From positions 1 to 64,000 of the forward strand of contig JAQWIR010000015.1 in NCBI GenBank assembly GCA_029248755.1: a stretch of 64,000 nt of DNA. Direction: 5' to 3'. Every line of letters starts with the position of its first letter. Within the stretch, counting starts at the first letter, position 1. Origin of the DNA: Porticoccaceae bacterium (GTDB taxonomy: Bacteria > Pseudomonadota > Gammaproteobacteria > Pseudomonadales > Porticoccaceae). Under the pieces are notes generated by a model. The model had not been told where the DNA came from. It was given only the letters and a program-made list of their open reading frames with translations, and made no database searches. This document shows positions 20,210 through 29,822 of the stretch, piece by piece. A program made the position numbers and the translations under genes.

Positions 20210-21334
20210 ATGGATAGACAGATTATTAATAATGCAAAACGCTTGGTCATTAAGGTGGGTAGTGCACTACTTACTAATGATGGCGCAGGAATCGATCGTC
20301 AGGCGATTGACGCCTGGGTAGAGCAAATTGCTAATCTTTTATCTGAGGGCAAAGAGGTGGTTCTAGTATCCTCTGGCGCTGTGGCAGAGGGTCTTGCTCG
20401 TCTCGGTATAGGATCTCGCCCACAAAGTATCCATATGCTGCAATCTGCCGCTGCTGTAGGTCAAATGGGTTTGATTCAAACCTATGAGACTAGCTTTCGA
20501 AGATTTGAGCGTCAAACGGCACAAATTTTGTTAGATCATGATGATATGGCCAATCGTGAACGCTACCTTAACGCTCGTGGTGTCATGCAAACATTAATGG
20601 ATCTTAATGTTGTGCCTATTGTTAATGAAAACGATACAGTGGTAACAGATGAAATCAGATTTGGTGACAATGATCGTTTAGCGGCGTTGGTGGCTAATCT
20701 GATCGATGCCGATGCCTTGATTATTTTGACTGATAAAGATGGTATGTATGATGCCAATCCTGATATTGATAGTAATGCTAAATTGATTTCACAGGCCCAT
20801 GCCTCTGATAGTTCACTTGATGATCAGGCGGGGACTAGCAAGGGTGCGCTGGGTCGTGGTGGCATGCAGACTAAACTTGAAGCGGCTCGTTTAGCTTCCA
20901 GATCAGGTTGTAATACAGTCATAGCTGGTGGTCGCAATCAGAATATCCTGATGCGCATCTGTTCGGGTGAAACAGTCGGTACTTTCTTGTCGGCGGATAA
21001 AACACCTATTGCTGCGCGAAAGCAATGGTTAGCGGGTCAACTTCAGGCTAAGGGAACTTTGGTGCTTGATGAGGGTGCTTCAAGAGTTCTTCGTCAACAG
21101 GGCAGTAGTCTACTAGCTGTTGGAGTTACCGCTGTAAAAGGTAGCTTTACTCGAGGTGAGTTAGTGAGTTGCGAAGATTCAAATGGCATAGAGGTTGCTC
21201 GTGGACTTGTTAACTATAATTCAGACGAAACACAACTTATTCAAGGCAAAAGCACAGAAGAAATAATTACTATTCTTGGGTACTGCGAGGATGATGAGTT
21301 AATCCATCGAGATAACTTAGTACTTGTTATGTAA
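20210..21334 (+). CDS. proB: Glutamate 5-kinase with PUA domain
   Basis: [55 protein letters not shown]. Confidence 0.97.
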   Translation: MDRQIINNAKRLVIKVGSALLTNDGAGIDRQAIDAWVEQIANLLSEGKEVVLVSSGAVAEGLARLGIGSRPQSIHMLQSAAAVGQMGLIQTYETSFRRFERQTAQILLDHDDMANRERYLNARGVMQTLMDLNVVPIVNENDTVVTDEIRFGDNDRLAALVANLIDADALIILTDKDGMYDANPDIDSNAKLISQAHASDSSLDDQAGTSKGALGRGGMQTKLEAARLASRSGCNTVIAGGRNQNILMRICSGETVGTFLSADKTPIAARKQWLAGQLQAKGTLVLDEGASRVLRQQGSSLLAVGVTAVKGSFTRGELVSCEDSNGIEVARGLVNYNSDETQLIQGKSTEEIITILGYCEDDELIHRDNLVLVM

Positions 21335-21340
21335 TATATA

Positions 21341-21368
21341 GGAGTGCACTCTTTTGCTAGGGCACTCC
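21341..21368 (+). terminator. Hairpin after proB, possible terminator
   Basis: GGAGTGC ... GCACTCC inverted repeat; no clear T-tract. Confidence 0.4.
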
Positions 21369-21707
21369 TTCATATTAAGTTTGCTTATTTATATTGCTAT
21401 TAAATTTTTCATTGTTACCACTCATCCACTCATCCATAAGTCCATTATGGTGTACATCCCTGTAATTTTTCGATTCCATTCATATGGTGGTGGGGAGTAA
21501 TCGAAACAGCCACAAGACACTGCCCTCCCTATTTCTCGCAAGCGAGTATTGTATTTGGAAGGACCCCCCACCTTAATGATGGGTGAATCCTTGTGAGAGT
21601 TTCGCTGCTCCTCGCCTCTAAGACTAGACCATTATTTATCTAATGCCAGCGTGCTAGTAAAAACAATTCAGACAATAATTTTTACTAATAACTTTGTATG
21701 GTCCGAC

Positions 21708-21740
21708 TTGTTAACCACAAAGAGTAATTTTGGTTGACAG
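21708..21740. promoter_or_regulatory. BirA-type biotin operator
   Basis: TTGTTAACC-N15-GGTTGACAG resembles TTGTAAACC-N15/16-GGTTTACAA; directly upstream of bioB and overlapping a TTGACA -35-like hexamer. Confidence 0.75.
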
Positions 21741-21799
21741 GGCATTGCCAAGGTCTATCATAGCTATCTTTATATTTGTTATCCCTGAGGACTGCCAGA

Positions 21800-22855
21800 A
21801 TGTTAGCTAATCAGACGCAAAACCTAAGAAATAATTGGTCTCGTGACGAGATTCTAGGTCTATTTGATCTTCCATTTAATGATTTGCTATTTCAGGCGCA
21901 AACCGTTCATCGACAAAATTTCAACCCTAATGAAGTGCAATTAAGTACCTTACTTTCTATTAAAACGGGCGCTTGCCCAGAGGATTGTAAGTACTGCCCT
22001 CAAAGTGCTCGGTATGACACAGGTCTGCCAAAAGAAAAGCTACTGCAGATCGAAAAGGTAGTTGAAGCCGCTAAAGCGGCTAAAGCCAGTGGCTCAAGTC
22101 GTTTTTGTATGGGAGCTGCTTGGCGTTCTCCTCATGATAGAGATATTCCAGCGATCGAAGCCATGATTCGAGAGGTTAGAGACCTTGGTTTGGAAACCTG
22201 TATGACTTTGGGTATGTTAAGCGAAACTCAGGCAGACAAGCTATCTGAAGCTGGGTTGGATTATTATAATCATAACTTGGATACCTCTAAAGAGTTTTAC
22301 GGTGACATTATTACTACTAGGACCTACCAGGATCGATTGGATACCCTTTCTAATGTGCGTAAATCAGGAATGAAAGTTTGCTCTGGTGGTATTGTGGGGA
22401 TGGGGGAAGAGCAAAAAGATCGGGCAGGATTATTGATGGGACTTGCAAACTTACCCGCCCACCCTGATTCAGTGCCTATCAATATGCTTGTTAAAGTCGC
22501 GGGCACGCCCATGGAAGCAGAAGAAGATTTAGACCCTTTTGAGTTTATTCGTACTATCGCAGTGGCTCGAATTCTAATGCCAAAATCCTATGTACGTCTG
22601 TCTGCTGGTCGTGAAGAGATGAATGAGCAAATGCAGGCTATGGCATTTATGGCGGGCGCTAACTCAATCTTCTATTGCGATAAATTGCTAACTACGCCAA
22701 ATCCTAAGGCCAACAGTGATATGCAGTTATTAAATCGCTTGGGTATTAGCCCGGAAAAGAGTTCGGTTGAAAAAGATAATCAGCAACAAGAAGCCGATTT
22801 ACATCAGGCAATAGCTGAGCAACAAACAGATCATCTTTTTTATCGAGCAGGCTAA
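21800..22855 (+). CDS. bioB: Biotin synthase
   Basis: Radical SAM motif [23 protein letters not shown]; an upstream start at 21776 is also possible. Confidence 0.98.
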   Translation: MLANQTQNLRNNWSRDEILGLFDLPFNDLLFQAQTVHRQNFNPNEVQLSTLLSIKTGACPEDCKYCPQSARYDTGLPKEKLLQIEKVVEAAKAAKASGSSRFCMGAAWRSPHDRDIPAIEAMIREVRDLGLETCMTLGMLSETQADKLSEAGLDYYNHNLDTSKEFYGDIITTRTYQDRLDTLSNVRKSGMKVCSGGIVGMGEEQKDRAGLLMGLANLPAHPDSVPINMLVKVAGTPMEAEEDLDPFEFIRTIAVARILMPKSYVRLSAGREEMNEQMQAMAFMAGANSIFYCDKLLTTPNPKANSDMQLLNRLGISPEKSSVEKDNQQQEADLHQAIAEQQTDHLFYRAG

Positions 22856-22866
22856 TTACCTGTCTT

Positions 22867-24027
22867 ATGTCGCATTCGATGGATAGGCTACTTCAAGAAG
22901 ATCTTGATAAACGTCGACTTCAACACCTTTATCGAACAAGGGTTAGAGTTGATTCTGCCTGCTCTGATCAGTTGAGTATTGATGGCAAGTTAGTACATAA
23001 TTTTTGCAGTAATGATTATCTAGGTTTAGCCAATAATACGGTTGTTGCTAATGCCTTTAAGAAAGGTATTGATGAGTATGGCACTGGCAGTGGTGCATCC
23101 CACCTTATTAGCGGGCATTCAAAAGCTCATTGTGATTTAGAACAGCAACTGGCTGAATTTACTGGCCGTCCCAAAGCTTTGTTATTTTCCTCTGGCTACA
23201 TGGCTAATATAGGCGTTATTGCTGCTCTAGCAGGACGCGGTGATACTGTTCTAGAGGATTATCTTAATCATGCTTCGCTTTTAGATGGTGGTCTTTTAAG
23301 TCGGGCTAAGTTTCAACGGTATAAGCATAAAAATTGTATAGACTTAGAGGCAAAATTGAATGCCTCGTGCAGTGCCCGAAAATTGGTAGTAACTGATGGC
23401 GTTTTTAGTATGGATGGCGATGTAGCCCCGGTTGCAGAGTTGTCTAACCTATGCCAAAACACTAATGCTTGGTTAATGGTTGATGATGCACATGGCTTTG
23501 GAGTTCTTGGTAATACCGGTGCAGGATTAGTCGAAGAGCTTGGTCTTGGTGTTGATCAGGTCCCCATCTTAATGGGTACATTGGGTAAAGCCTTTGGTAC
23601 CTATGGTGCATTTGTGGCTGGAAGTGAGACGCTTATTGAGACCTTAGTTCAGTTTTCTAGAAGTTATATTTATACAACAGCGCCGCCGCCAGCAGTTGCA
23701 ATTGCCACTAGTGCCAGTCTTGAGTTGGTCAAGAAAGAGCAGTGGAGAAGAGATAAACTCAAACAGTTAATTGCACGATTTCGTGCTGGGGCAGAGCAAA
23801 TTGGCCTGAGTTTAATGCACTCTAATACCCCCATTCAGCCGGTATTAATGGAATCTGATTCACAGTTGTTAGAGACCAATAAAAAATTACTAGAGCGTGG
23901 CTTTATGGTGGGCGCTATTCGCCCGCCTACAGTTCCTAAGGGTACTGGACGGCTGAGGATTACTCTTTCTGCCAGTCATAGTGAAAAGCAGGTTGATGCT
24001 CTTTTGGATGCCTTAGATAGATGTTAG
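22867..24027 (+). CDS. bioF: 8-amino-7-oxononanoate synthase
   Basis: FCSNDYLGLANN, DDAHGFGVLG, TLGKAFGTYGAF. Confidence 0.97.
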   Translation: MSHSMDRLLQEDLDKRRLQHLYRTRVRVDSACSDQLSIDGKLVHNFCSNDYLGLANNTVVANAFKKGIDEYGTGSGASHLISGHSKAHCDLEQQLAEFTGRPKALLFSSGYMANIGVIAALAGRGDTVLEDYLNHASLLDGGLLSRAKFQRYKHKNCIDLEAKLNASCSARKLVVTDGVFSMDGDVAPVAELSNLCQNTNAWLMVDDAHGFGVLGNTGAGLVEELGLGVDQVPILMGTLGKAFGTYGAFVAGSETLIETLVQFSRSYIYTTAPPPAVAIATSASLELVKKEQWRRDKLKQLIARFRAGAEQIGLSLMHSNTPIQPVLMESDSQLLETNKKLLERGFMVGAIRPPTVPKGTGRLRITLSASHSEKQVDALLDALDRC

Positions 24028-25619
24028 CAGACCATACTATAACGCCAGAATGCCATAATTTATTGTCAGATAATAAATCACTGACCTTTTATCCTGCTGG
24101 ACCCATGAAATTGCACAGTGATCCCATTATTTTGGTTCATGGGTGGGGCACTGATAGTGAAATTTGGCAATCGCTTCCTGAAAAGCTAAGTGAGTATGCT
24201 GATGTATATACTATAGATCTACCCGGATTTGGCGATTCACCTGCAATTGAAGAATATACCGAACAGTCATTGAACGATTGGTTGCATAATCAATTACCCC
24301 AAACCTGTTATCTGATCGGTCTGTCTCTGGGCGGCATGTTATGTCGTTCTTTTGCCGCACAATACCCTCATAAAGTAATTGGACTTATCACCATAAGCAC
24401 AAATCTTAAATTTGTGGCAGATAGTCAGTATCCAAGCGCAATGGCGAGTTCAGATTTTGAATTATTCAGCGCTGTTTGGGATCAGGATCCATCAGCTTGT
24501 CTCAATAGGTTTTCTGGTCTTCAGGCACAGGGAGATCAACAGCAACGTCAATTGATCCGTCAATTGCGCAATATGAATTCTATTGTTGAGTCTAGAGCAG
24601 GCAGACAGATGCTTAACCTTCTAGCTAGCTTGGATGGAACTCATCAGGTAAAAAAAATTAATTGCCCATCTTTGGCAATTTTTGGCGAAAAAGATTGCCT
24701 TGTTCCAGTTAACGCTGCAAATCACCTACCTAAATCCTATGAGGCTGTTGTTGTTAGAGATGCGGCACATTTGCCTCATTTGAGCGATCAAACACAGGTA
24801 TTGGAGAAAATTTCCACCTTCATTAATAAATCTAAATACCAATTAGATAAAAAGCGAATTGCAATGTCTTTTGGTCGTGCAGCACCCACCTATGATAGTG
24901 CTGCAAACATACAAAAATGGTCTGGCAATCAACTATTAGACGGTTTGAGTACAGTACAAGATCCTAAGTCAATTGCTGACTTGGGTTGTGGTACGGGTAC
25001 ACAGGTAACTTTACTAAAAAAGAAGTTTCCTGAAGCATCTTTAACGGGCGTAGATTTTTCTGCGCAAATGTTGGCTTATGCAAAGACAAATCATGTGGAT
25101 TCAAGCCTTAAATGGCTATGTTGTGATACTGAAAATCTTGCATTAGATGATCAATCCGAAGACCTGATTTTTTCAAATTTCGCCTTGCAATGGTGCAATG
25201 ATATAACCCCAAGCCTCGGTGAAATTTATAGAGTCTTAAATACTGGAGGGCAGTTTCATTTTGCCATTCCGGGGCCAAAGACACTGTGGGAGTTGCGTCA
25301 GGTATGGGGGCAGATTGATCAAGATATCCATATTAATCGATTTTTATCATCAGGCCAGTGGCAGACGGCCTTAGAGATTGCTGGTTTTACAAGTATAGCG
25401 TTAAAAAACACTACAAAGATTGAGTACCATAACAGTGTGAAAGACCTCTTGTGGAATTTAAAAACCGTGGGTGCAACTAATCATAACAGTGGTAAAAGTA
25501 AGCATTTAACCGGTAAAAAACACATCAAAAGGTTACATCAAACGTATGAACAATTCAAAACTCGCCAAGGTACTTTTCCCGCAACTTGGGATATTATTTT
25601 TGGTCGTGCGGTGAAATAA
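24021..25619 (+). CDS. bioH-bioC: Fused BioH (pimeloyl-ACP methyl ester esterase) :: BioC (malonyl-ACP O-methyltransferase)
   Basis: N-half: ILVHGWGTDSEIW, GLSLGGM nucleophile elbow, AAHLPHLSD. C-half: SFGRAAPTYDSAANIQ, LGCGTGTQV, SNFALQWCND. One continuous 532 aa ORF. Confidence 0.92.
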   Translation: MLADHTITPECHNLLSDNKSLTFYPAGPMKLHSDPIILVHGWGTDSEIWQSLPEKLSEYADVYTIDLPGFGDSPAIEEYTEQSLNDWLHNQLPQTCYLIGLSLGGMLCRSFAAQYPHKVIGLITISTNLKFVADSQYPSAMASSDFELFSAVWDQDPSACLNRFSGLQAQGDQQQRQLIRQLRNMNSIVESRAGRQMLNLLASLDGTHQVKKINCPSLAIFGEKDCLVPVNAANHLPKSYEAVVVRDAAHLPHLSDQTQVLEKISTFINKSKYQLDKKRIAMSFGRAAPTYDSAANIQKWSGNQLLDGLSTVQDPKSIADLGCGTGTQVTLLKKKFPEASLTGVDFSAQMLAYAKTNHVDSSLKWLCCDTENLALDDQSEDLIFSNFALQWCNDITPSLGEIYRVLNTGGQFHFAIPGPKTLWELRQVWGQIDQDIHINRFLSSGQWQTALEIAGFTSIALKNTTKIEYHNSVKDLLWNLKTVGATNHNSGKSKHLTGKKHIKRLHQTYEQFKTRQGTFPATWDIIFGRAVK

Positions 25620-26297
25620 ATGGCAAAAAAAGTTTTTTTTATTACAGGAACAGATACCGATATCGGTAAAACTGAAGTTGCCACAGGTCTACTTGAGGCG
25701 GCTAATCAAAAAGGTTTGCGTACTGCCGCCATAAAGCCCGTTGCCGCTGGCTGCGAGGATCATGGTGATGGCCCGCAAAATGATGACGCACTGAAGCTAC
25801 AATCCCATGCCAGCGTGGATCTAAGCTATCAGCAAGTTAATCCTGTGGCTCTTGATGAGCCCATGGCGCCACATATTGCGGCCCAAGAACAGGGTAGGTC
25901 GCTCACGGCCGATAGACTCACCGGCTTTTGTCGCGGTGTAACCATGTTACCTATGGATTTTTTAGTAATAGAAGGTGCTGGCGGTTGGCGGGTACCCATT
26001 AATAAACGCGAAACAATGGCCGATATTCCTAAACAATTGAACGCTGAGGTTATTTTAGTCGTAGGTATAAGGCTGGGTTGTATTAATCATGCCTTATTAA
26101 CTGCTCAAGCTATTCGTTTAGATGGTTTAAAGATAGCGGGATGGGTTGCCAATATTTTGGATACAGAAATGCTTCGCATTGATGAGAATATTGATACACT
26201 TAAGCAGATGTTAATTGAACCCTGTTTAGGAGTCGTACCTAGATTGACAAATATATCGCCACAGCAGGTTGCGGCCCATTTAACTATTCCAGATTGA
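25620..26297 (+). CDS. bioD: Dethiobiotin synthetase
   Basis: FFITGTDTDIGKTEVATGLL, EGAGGWRVPI. Confidence 0.97.
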   Translation: MAKKVFFITGTDTDIGKTEVATGLLEAANQKGLRTAAIKPVAAGCEDHGDGPQNDDALKLQSHASVDLSYQQVNPVALDEPMAPHIAAQEQGRSLTADRLTGFCRGVTMLPMDFLVIEGAGGWRVPINKRETMADIPKQLNAEVILVVGIRLGCINHALLTAQAIRLDGLKIAGWVANILDTEMLRIDENIDTLKQMLIEPCLGVVPRLTNISPQQVAAHLTIPD

Positions 26298-26497
26298 TGG
26301 TAAGAGACAATATGAGCGAACAAGATAATTTATCTAAAGAAGATATGAAGCGAGTAAAAAACTACCTTAACAGTGGCTTTAATGTGACTGATCGCAAACC
26401 ATTTAGAGGCCTAGTTCTGTTAGGTATTATTTGGAGTGTTGTGGCTATTTTAGGTGGTATTAGTTGGTATATTGGACAGCATGCTGGATTTTTATAA
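26294..26497 (+). CDS. Small membrane protein (DUF3094-like)
   Basis: 67 aa ORF, single C-terminal TM segment; LSKEDMKRVKNYLNSGFN pattern. Confidence 0.6.
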   Translation: MMVRDNMSEQDNLSKEDMKRVKNYLNSGFNVTDRKPFRGLVLLGIIWSVVAILGGISWYIGQHAGFL

Positions 26498-26513
26498 GTC
26501 ATTAGGGGCTTAA

Positions 26514-28244
26514 TTGATGCGCATCGTTAATCGAAGTTGCGATCTTGATAAGGCTACATTTTCTGCGGCAACAGCCCCGCTTCTTCAAAGAATATATCAG
26601 TCTAGAGGGTTAAATTCTGACGCCGACTTGAGTCTTAGTTTATCAAATCTGCCCAGTCCAGATTTAATGTTGGGACTTGATACTGCAGTAGAGCATTTAG
26701 TCGACGTTTTGAAGGCTAATCAACGAATAGTAATAGTCGGCGACTTTGACGCAGATGGTGCTACCAGTTCAGCTTTAATGGTGTTGGCGCTCACAGCCAT
26801 GGGTTTTGAATCAGTAGAATTTTTGGTACCCAATCGATTTGATTATGGTTATGGTTTAACGCCAGAAATCGTTGAGTTAGCACAGCAAAAAAAACCTCAC
26901 TTAATTATCACTGTAGATAACGGTATTTCCAGTATTGAAGGTGTCGATTTTGCCAATAACCTCGGTATTAAAGTTATTGTTACCGATCATCATTTACCCG
27001 GTTCGCAACTGCCCAATGCTGCAGCAATAATTAACCCTAATCAGCCAGATTGCCAATTCCCCTGTAAAAATCTTGCCGGTGTAGCGGTTGCCTTTTACTT
27101 ACTCAGTGCATTACGCGCTAAATTACGTCAGCTGAACTGGTTTGAAAAAAACTCCAGCCCCGAACCGAACATGGCACATTATTTGGATTTAGTCGCTCTG
27201 GGTACTGTGGCAGATGTTGTGCCCCTAGATCAGGTCAATAGAGCACTGGTGCATCAAGGATTATTAAGGATAAGAGCCGGTCATGGCCGTCCAGGCATTA
27301 ATGCATTATTAAAAATAGCGGGTAAAAATCCTGCCCAATTAGTCGCCTCTGATATGGGGTTTGCGGTGGCGCCAAGATTGAATGCGGCAGGGCGATTAGA
27401 CGATATTTCCTATGGTATTCAGTGTTTGCTGACAGATGATCCATCGATTGCGCTCAAGCGCGCTCAAGAATTGGAACAATTTAATCAGGATCGTAAAGCC
27501 ATTGAGCGAGAAATGCAGACAGAAGCCCTAAAGATTGTTGAGGATTTAGTGCTAGCTGATCAAGATGAGCTGCCAGCCGCTTTATGCCTTTATCAGGCCG
27601 ATTGGCATCAGGGTGTTGTCGGCTTACTAGCCTCTAGAATTAAAGAAAAATACCATCGGCCAGTAGCGGTTTTTGCAAAAGACGATAGCGGTATGCTGAA
27701 GGGTTCAGTTCGGTCTATATCGGGATTACATATTCGTGATGCACTAGATGCAGTGGCAACAAAAAATCCCGGGTTAATTACTAAGTTTGGTGGCCATGCA
27801 ATGGCAGCTGGATTAAGCCTTGAAGAATCATTGTTTGATCAATTTGAACAGGCATTGCAACAGCAAGTAGCAACCACTATAAATCCACGGGATTTAGAGG
27901 CTACATTGCAAACAGATGGACAGTTAAAAGAAGACCAATTTAGCATGCAAACAGCCTCCATACTGCGCGATGCGGGCCCTTGGGGGCAGTCATTTCCTGA
28001 ACCCTGTTTTCAGGGTGAATTTAATCTTATATCTCAGCGTATTGTTGGTGAAAATCATCTAAAAGTTACACTATCGTCAGATACTTCCAGTGCCACACCG
28101 ATGGATGGAATTTACTTCAATATTGATAGTGAGCAATGGCCAACGACTGCGACTAGGGTCCGCTGCGTCTATCGTTTAGATATTAATGAATTTCGCGGCA
28201 GGGAAAGTCTCCAGATGATCATTCAATATATGGAGACTGTATAG
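26514..28244 (+). CDS. recJ: Single-stranded-DNA-specific exonuclease RecJ
   Basis: DHH/DHHA1 motifs: VGDFDADGATSSAL, VTDHHLPG, GGHAMAAGLSL. Confidence 0.97.
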   Translation: MMRIVNRSCDLDKATFSAATAPLLQRIYQSRGLNSDADLSLSLSNLPSPDLMLGLDTAVEHLVDVLKANQRIVIVGDFDADGATSSALMVLALTAMGFESVEFLVPNRFDYGYGLTPEIVELAQQKKPHLIITVDNGISSIEGVDFANNLGIKVIVTDHHLPGSQLPNAAAIINPNQPDCQFPCKNLAGVAVAFYLLSALRAKLRQLNWFEKNSSPEPNMAHYLDLVALGTVADVVPLDQVNRALVHQGLLRIRAGHGRPGINALLKIAGKNPAQLVASDMGFAVAPRLNAAGRLDDISYGIQCLLTDDPSIALKRAQELEQFNQDRKAIEREMQTEALKIVEDLVLADQDELPAALCLYQADWHQGVVGLLASRIKEKYHRPVAVFAKDDSGMLKGSVRSISGLHIRDALDAVATKNPGLITKFGGHAMAAGLSLEESLFDQFEQALQQQVATTINPRDLEATLQTDGQLKEDQFSMQTASILRDAGPWGQSFPEPCFQGEFNLISQRIVGENHLKVTLSSDTSSATPMDGIYFNIDSEQWPTTATRVRCVYRLDINEFRGRESLQMIIQYMETV

Positions 28245-28295
28245 TTAGACTTCCTGTATTGGGTGAGTTATTAACAATTGGACCCTGACAGAAAG

Positions 28296-29753
28296 CTACT
28301 TGGTCGGAAGTTGAATATGGAAGGTTGTACCTTCTTGTTCATTACAAGTGACCGCAATTTGACCTTGATGCTGTTCGGTAATAATAAAATGACAGAAGGA
28401 CAGGTGCATAGCACTATCTATTCCCTCTTTGTCTATTCCCTCTCTAGCAGAATCACTTTGGTTAAAGGGTTCAAAAAGACTCTTCTGCTCTTCTAAACTA
28501 ATACCGGTCCCATTGTGTTGTATTCGTACCCATAGATCATCAAAGGCCATAGAAACATCAACGCTTATTTCAGGTTTATGATCTAACTCTTCAACATTAT
28601 CCAAGGCATAGCATGAACAGCGAAAAATACTTAATAGTGCCTGCTGTAGTTCAGTGATGTAGCAGGGGATCTCAGGTAAATCGTCGGCAAATGTAGTATT
28701 AATATTTACAGCACTAAAGCGTAAATTATCAGTAATCGACAAAACATCACTCGCTAATTCCAAACTATTTTTTATCACAGAAATAATGCTATTGTGAGCT
28801 TTGTCTCCACCACCACTGGCCGAGAAATTAAGTAAATTAGTGATAACCGAGCTTGCTTGTTGGCCGCGAATAATGGTCTCTTCTAACAGCTCATTTAGCC
28901 CTTCGGTATCTAAGTTTTCGTCCACTACACTTTGCCGAACTGTTTTTATATCTTTAATAATTGCTGTAAGAGGCGTATTAATATCCTGTGCCATAACCGC
29001 GGCCATCTCGCCCATGGCAGACATTTTATCCCGTTGGATTAGCATATTTTCATTTTTAGCGCGCTGAGTAACATCATCGAGTAGAATAACTACTCCTGTG
29101 TCTTTTTCACGCTGGAGTGGGTAAATAGTAATATCAAATTGATACTGGCCGCGTTGACTGTATTTTACAGTAATAATTTTATTGTCATCCTGAGCTTGCT
29201 TGACCTGATCTGGCGTCACTGTGATAGCGGGAAAGGTTTTCCAAAGGTCTGCACCTTGAGCATCTTTAAAGCTAACACCACTGACTATTTCAGCTCGATT
29301 ATTCCATTGGGTAATCTGATTTTTTTGATTAAGCCCAATAAGAATCATAGGCAGAGACTGAAGGATACTATTAATATAAGCCTCAGATTTCTGTAGCTGT
29401 CGAGTGGTTTTTTTGTGATCGGACACTTCAGTTTTAAGTAGTTTATTCGACTTATCAAGGGTTTTAGTACGCTCGATAACTCGCAGTTCTAACTGCGATC
29501 GAATATCCTCTAGTTCATTATTGTAACGACGTGCCTGACGGCGACTGAAGTACAGTCTCACAGTTAAAACAGCCAGAGCAATAATAAGAATATTGCCGAC
29601 AAAGTTAGCAACATATTGCCAGTTGGTAGAGCCATCGGCTTCTCGAAACAACCAAAAGATATCTGCATAGGCAGATTGGCAGAAAACAATTAATAGCAAA
29701 CTAAAAAGGATATGCTGTAACTTCAATGTATCCACTCCCAGTGGTTTATCCAA
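28296..29753 (-). CDS. PAS-containing, membrane-associated histidine-kinase-like protein with degenerate catalytic motifs
   Basis: TM segment, coiled coil, PAS domain, HisKA-like MGEMAAVMAQDINTPLTAI (His replaced by Gln), degenerate HATPase region. Confidence 0.8.
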   Translation of the reverse strand: MDKPLGVDTLKLQHILFSLLLIVFCQSAYADIFWLFREADGSTNWQYVANFVGNILIIALAVLTVRLYFSRRQARRYNNELEDIRSQLELRVIERTKTLDKSNKLLKTEVSDHKKTTRQLQKSEAYINSILQSLPMILIGLNQKNQITQWNNRAEIVSGVSFKDAQGADLWKTFPAITVTPDQVKQAQDDNKIITVKYSQRGQYQFDITIYPLQREKDTGVVILLDDVTQRAKNENMLIQRDKMSAMGEMAAVMAQDINTPLTAIIKDIKTVRQSVVDENLDTEGLNELLEETIIRGQQASSVITNLLNFSASGGGDKAHNSIISVIKNSLELASDVLSITDNLRFSAVNINTTFADDLPEIPCYITELQQALLSIFRCSCYALDNVEELDHKPEISVDVSMAFDDLWVRIQHNGTGISLEEQKSLFEPFNQSDSAREGIDKEGIDSAMHLSFCHFIITEQHQGQIAVTCNEQEGTTFHIQLPTK

Positions 29754-29822
29754 AGCACGTTATTATAACCACGAGACTAACTGGTTTTATAGTAAAAGCG
29801 TAGCCTAAGTTGCCGGTTGTTT

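Noticed and set aside
21500-21600. 6S RNA candidate in the proB-bioB intergenic region (TTCTCGCAAGCG resembles part of 6S)
   Set aside because: Overall layout does not match the long 6S hairpin and the locus is not a known 6S neighbourhood; kept only as an unassigned structured region
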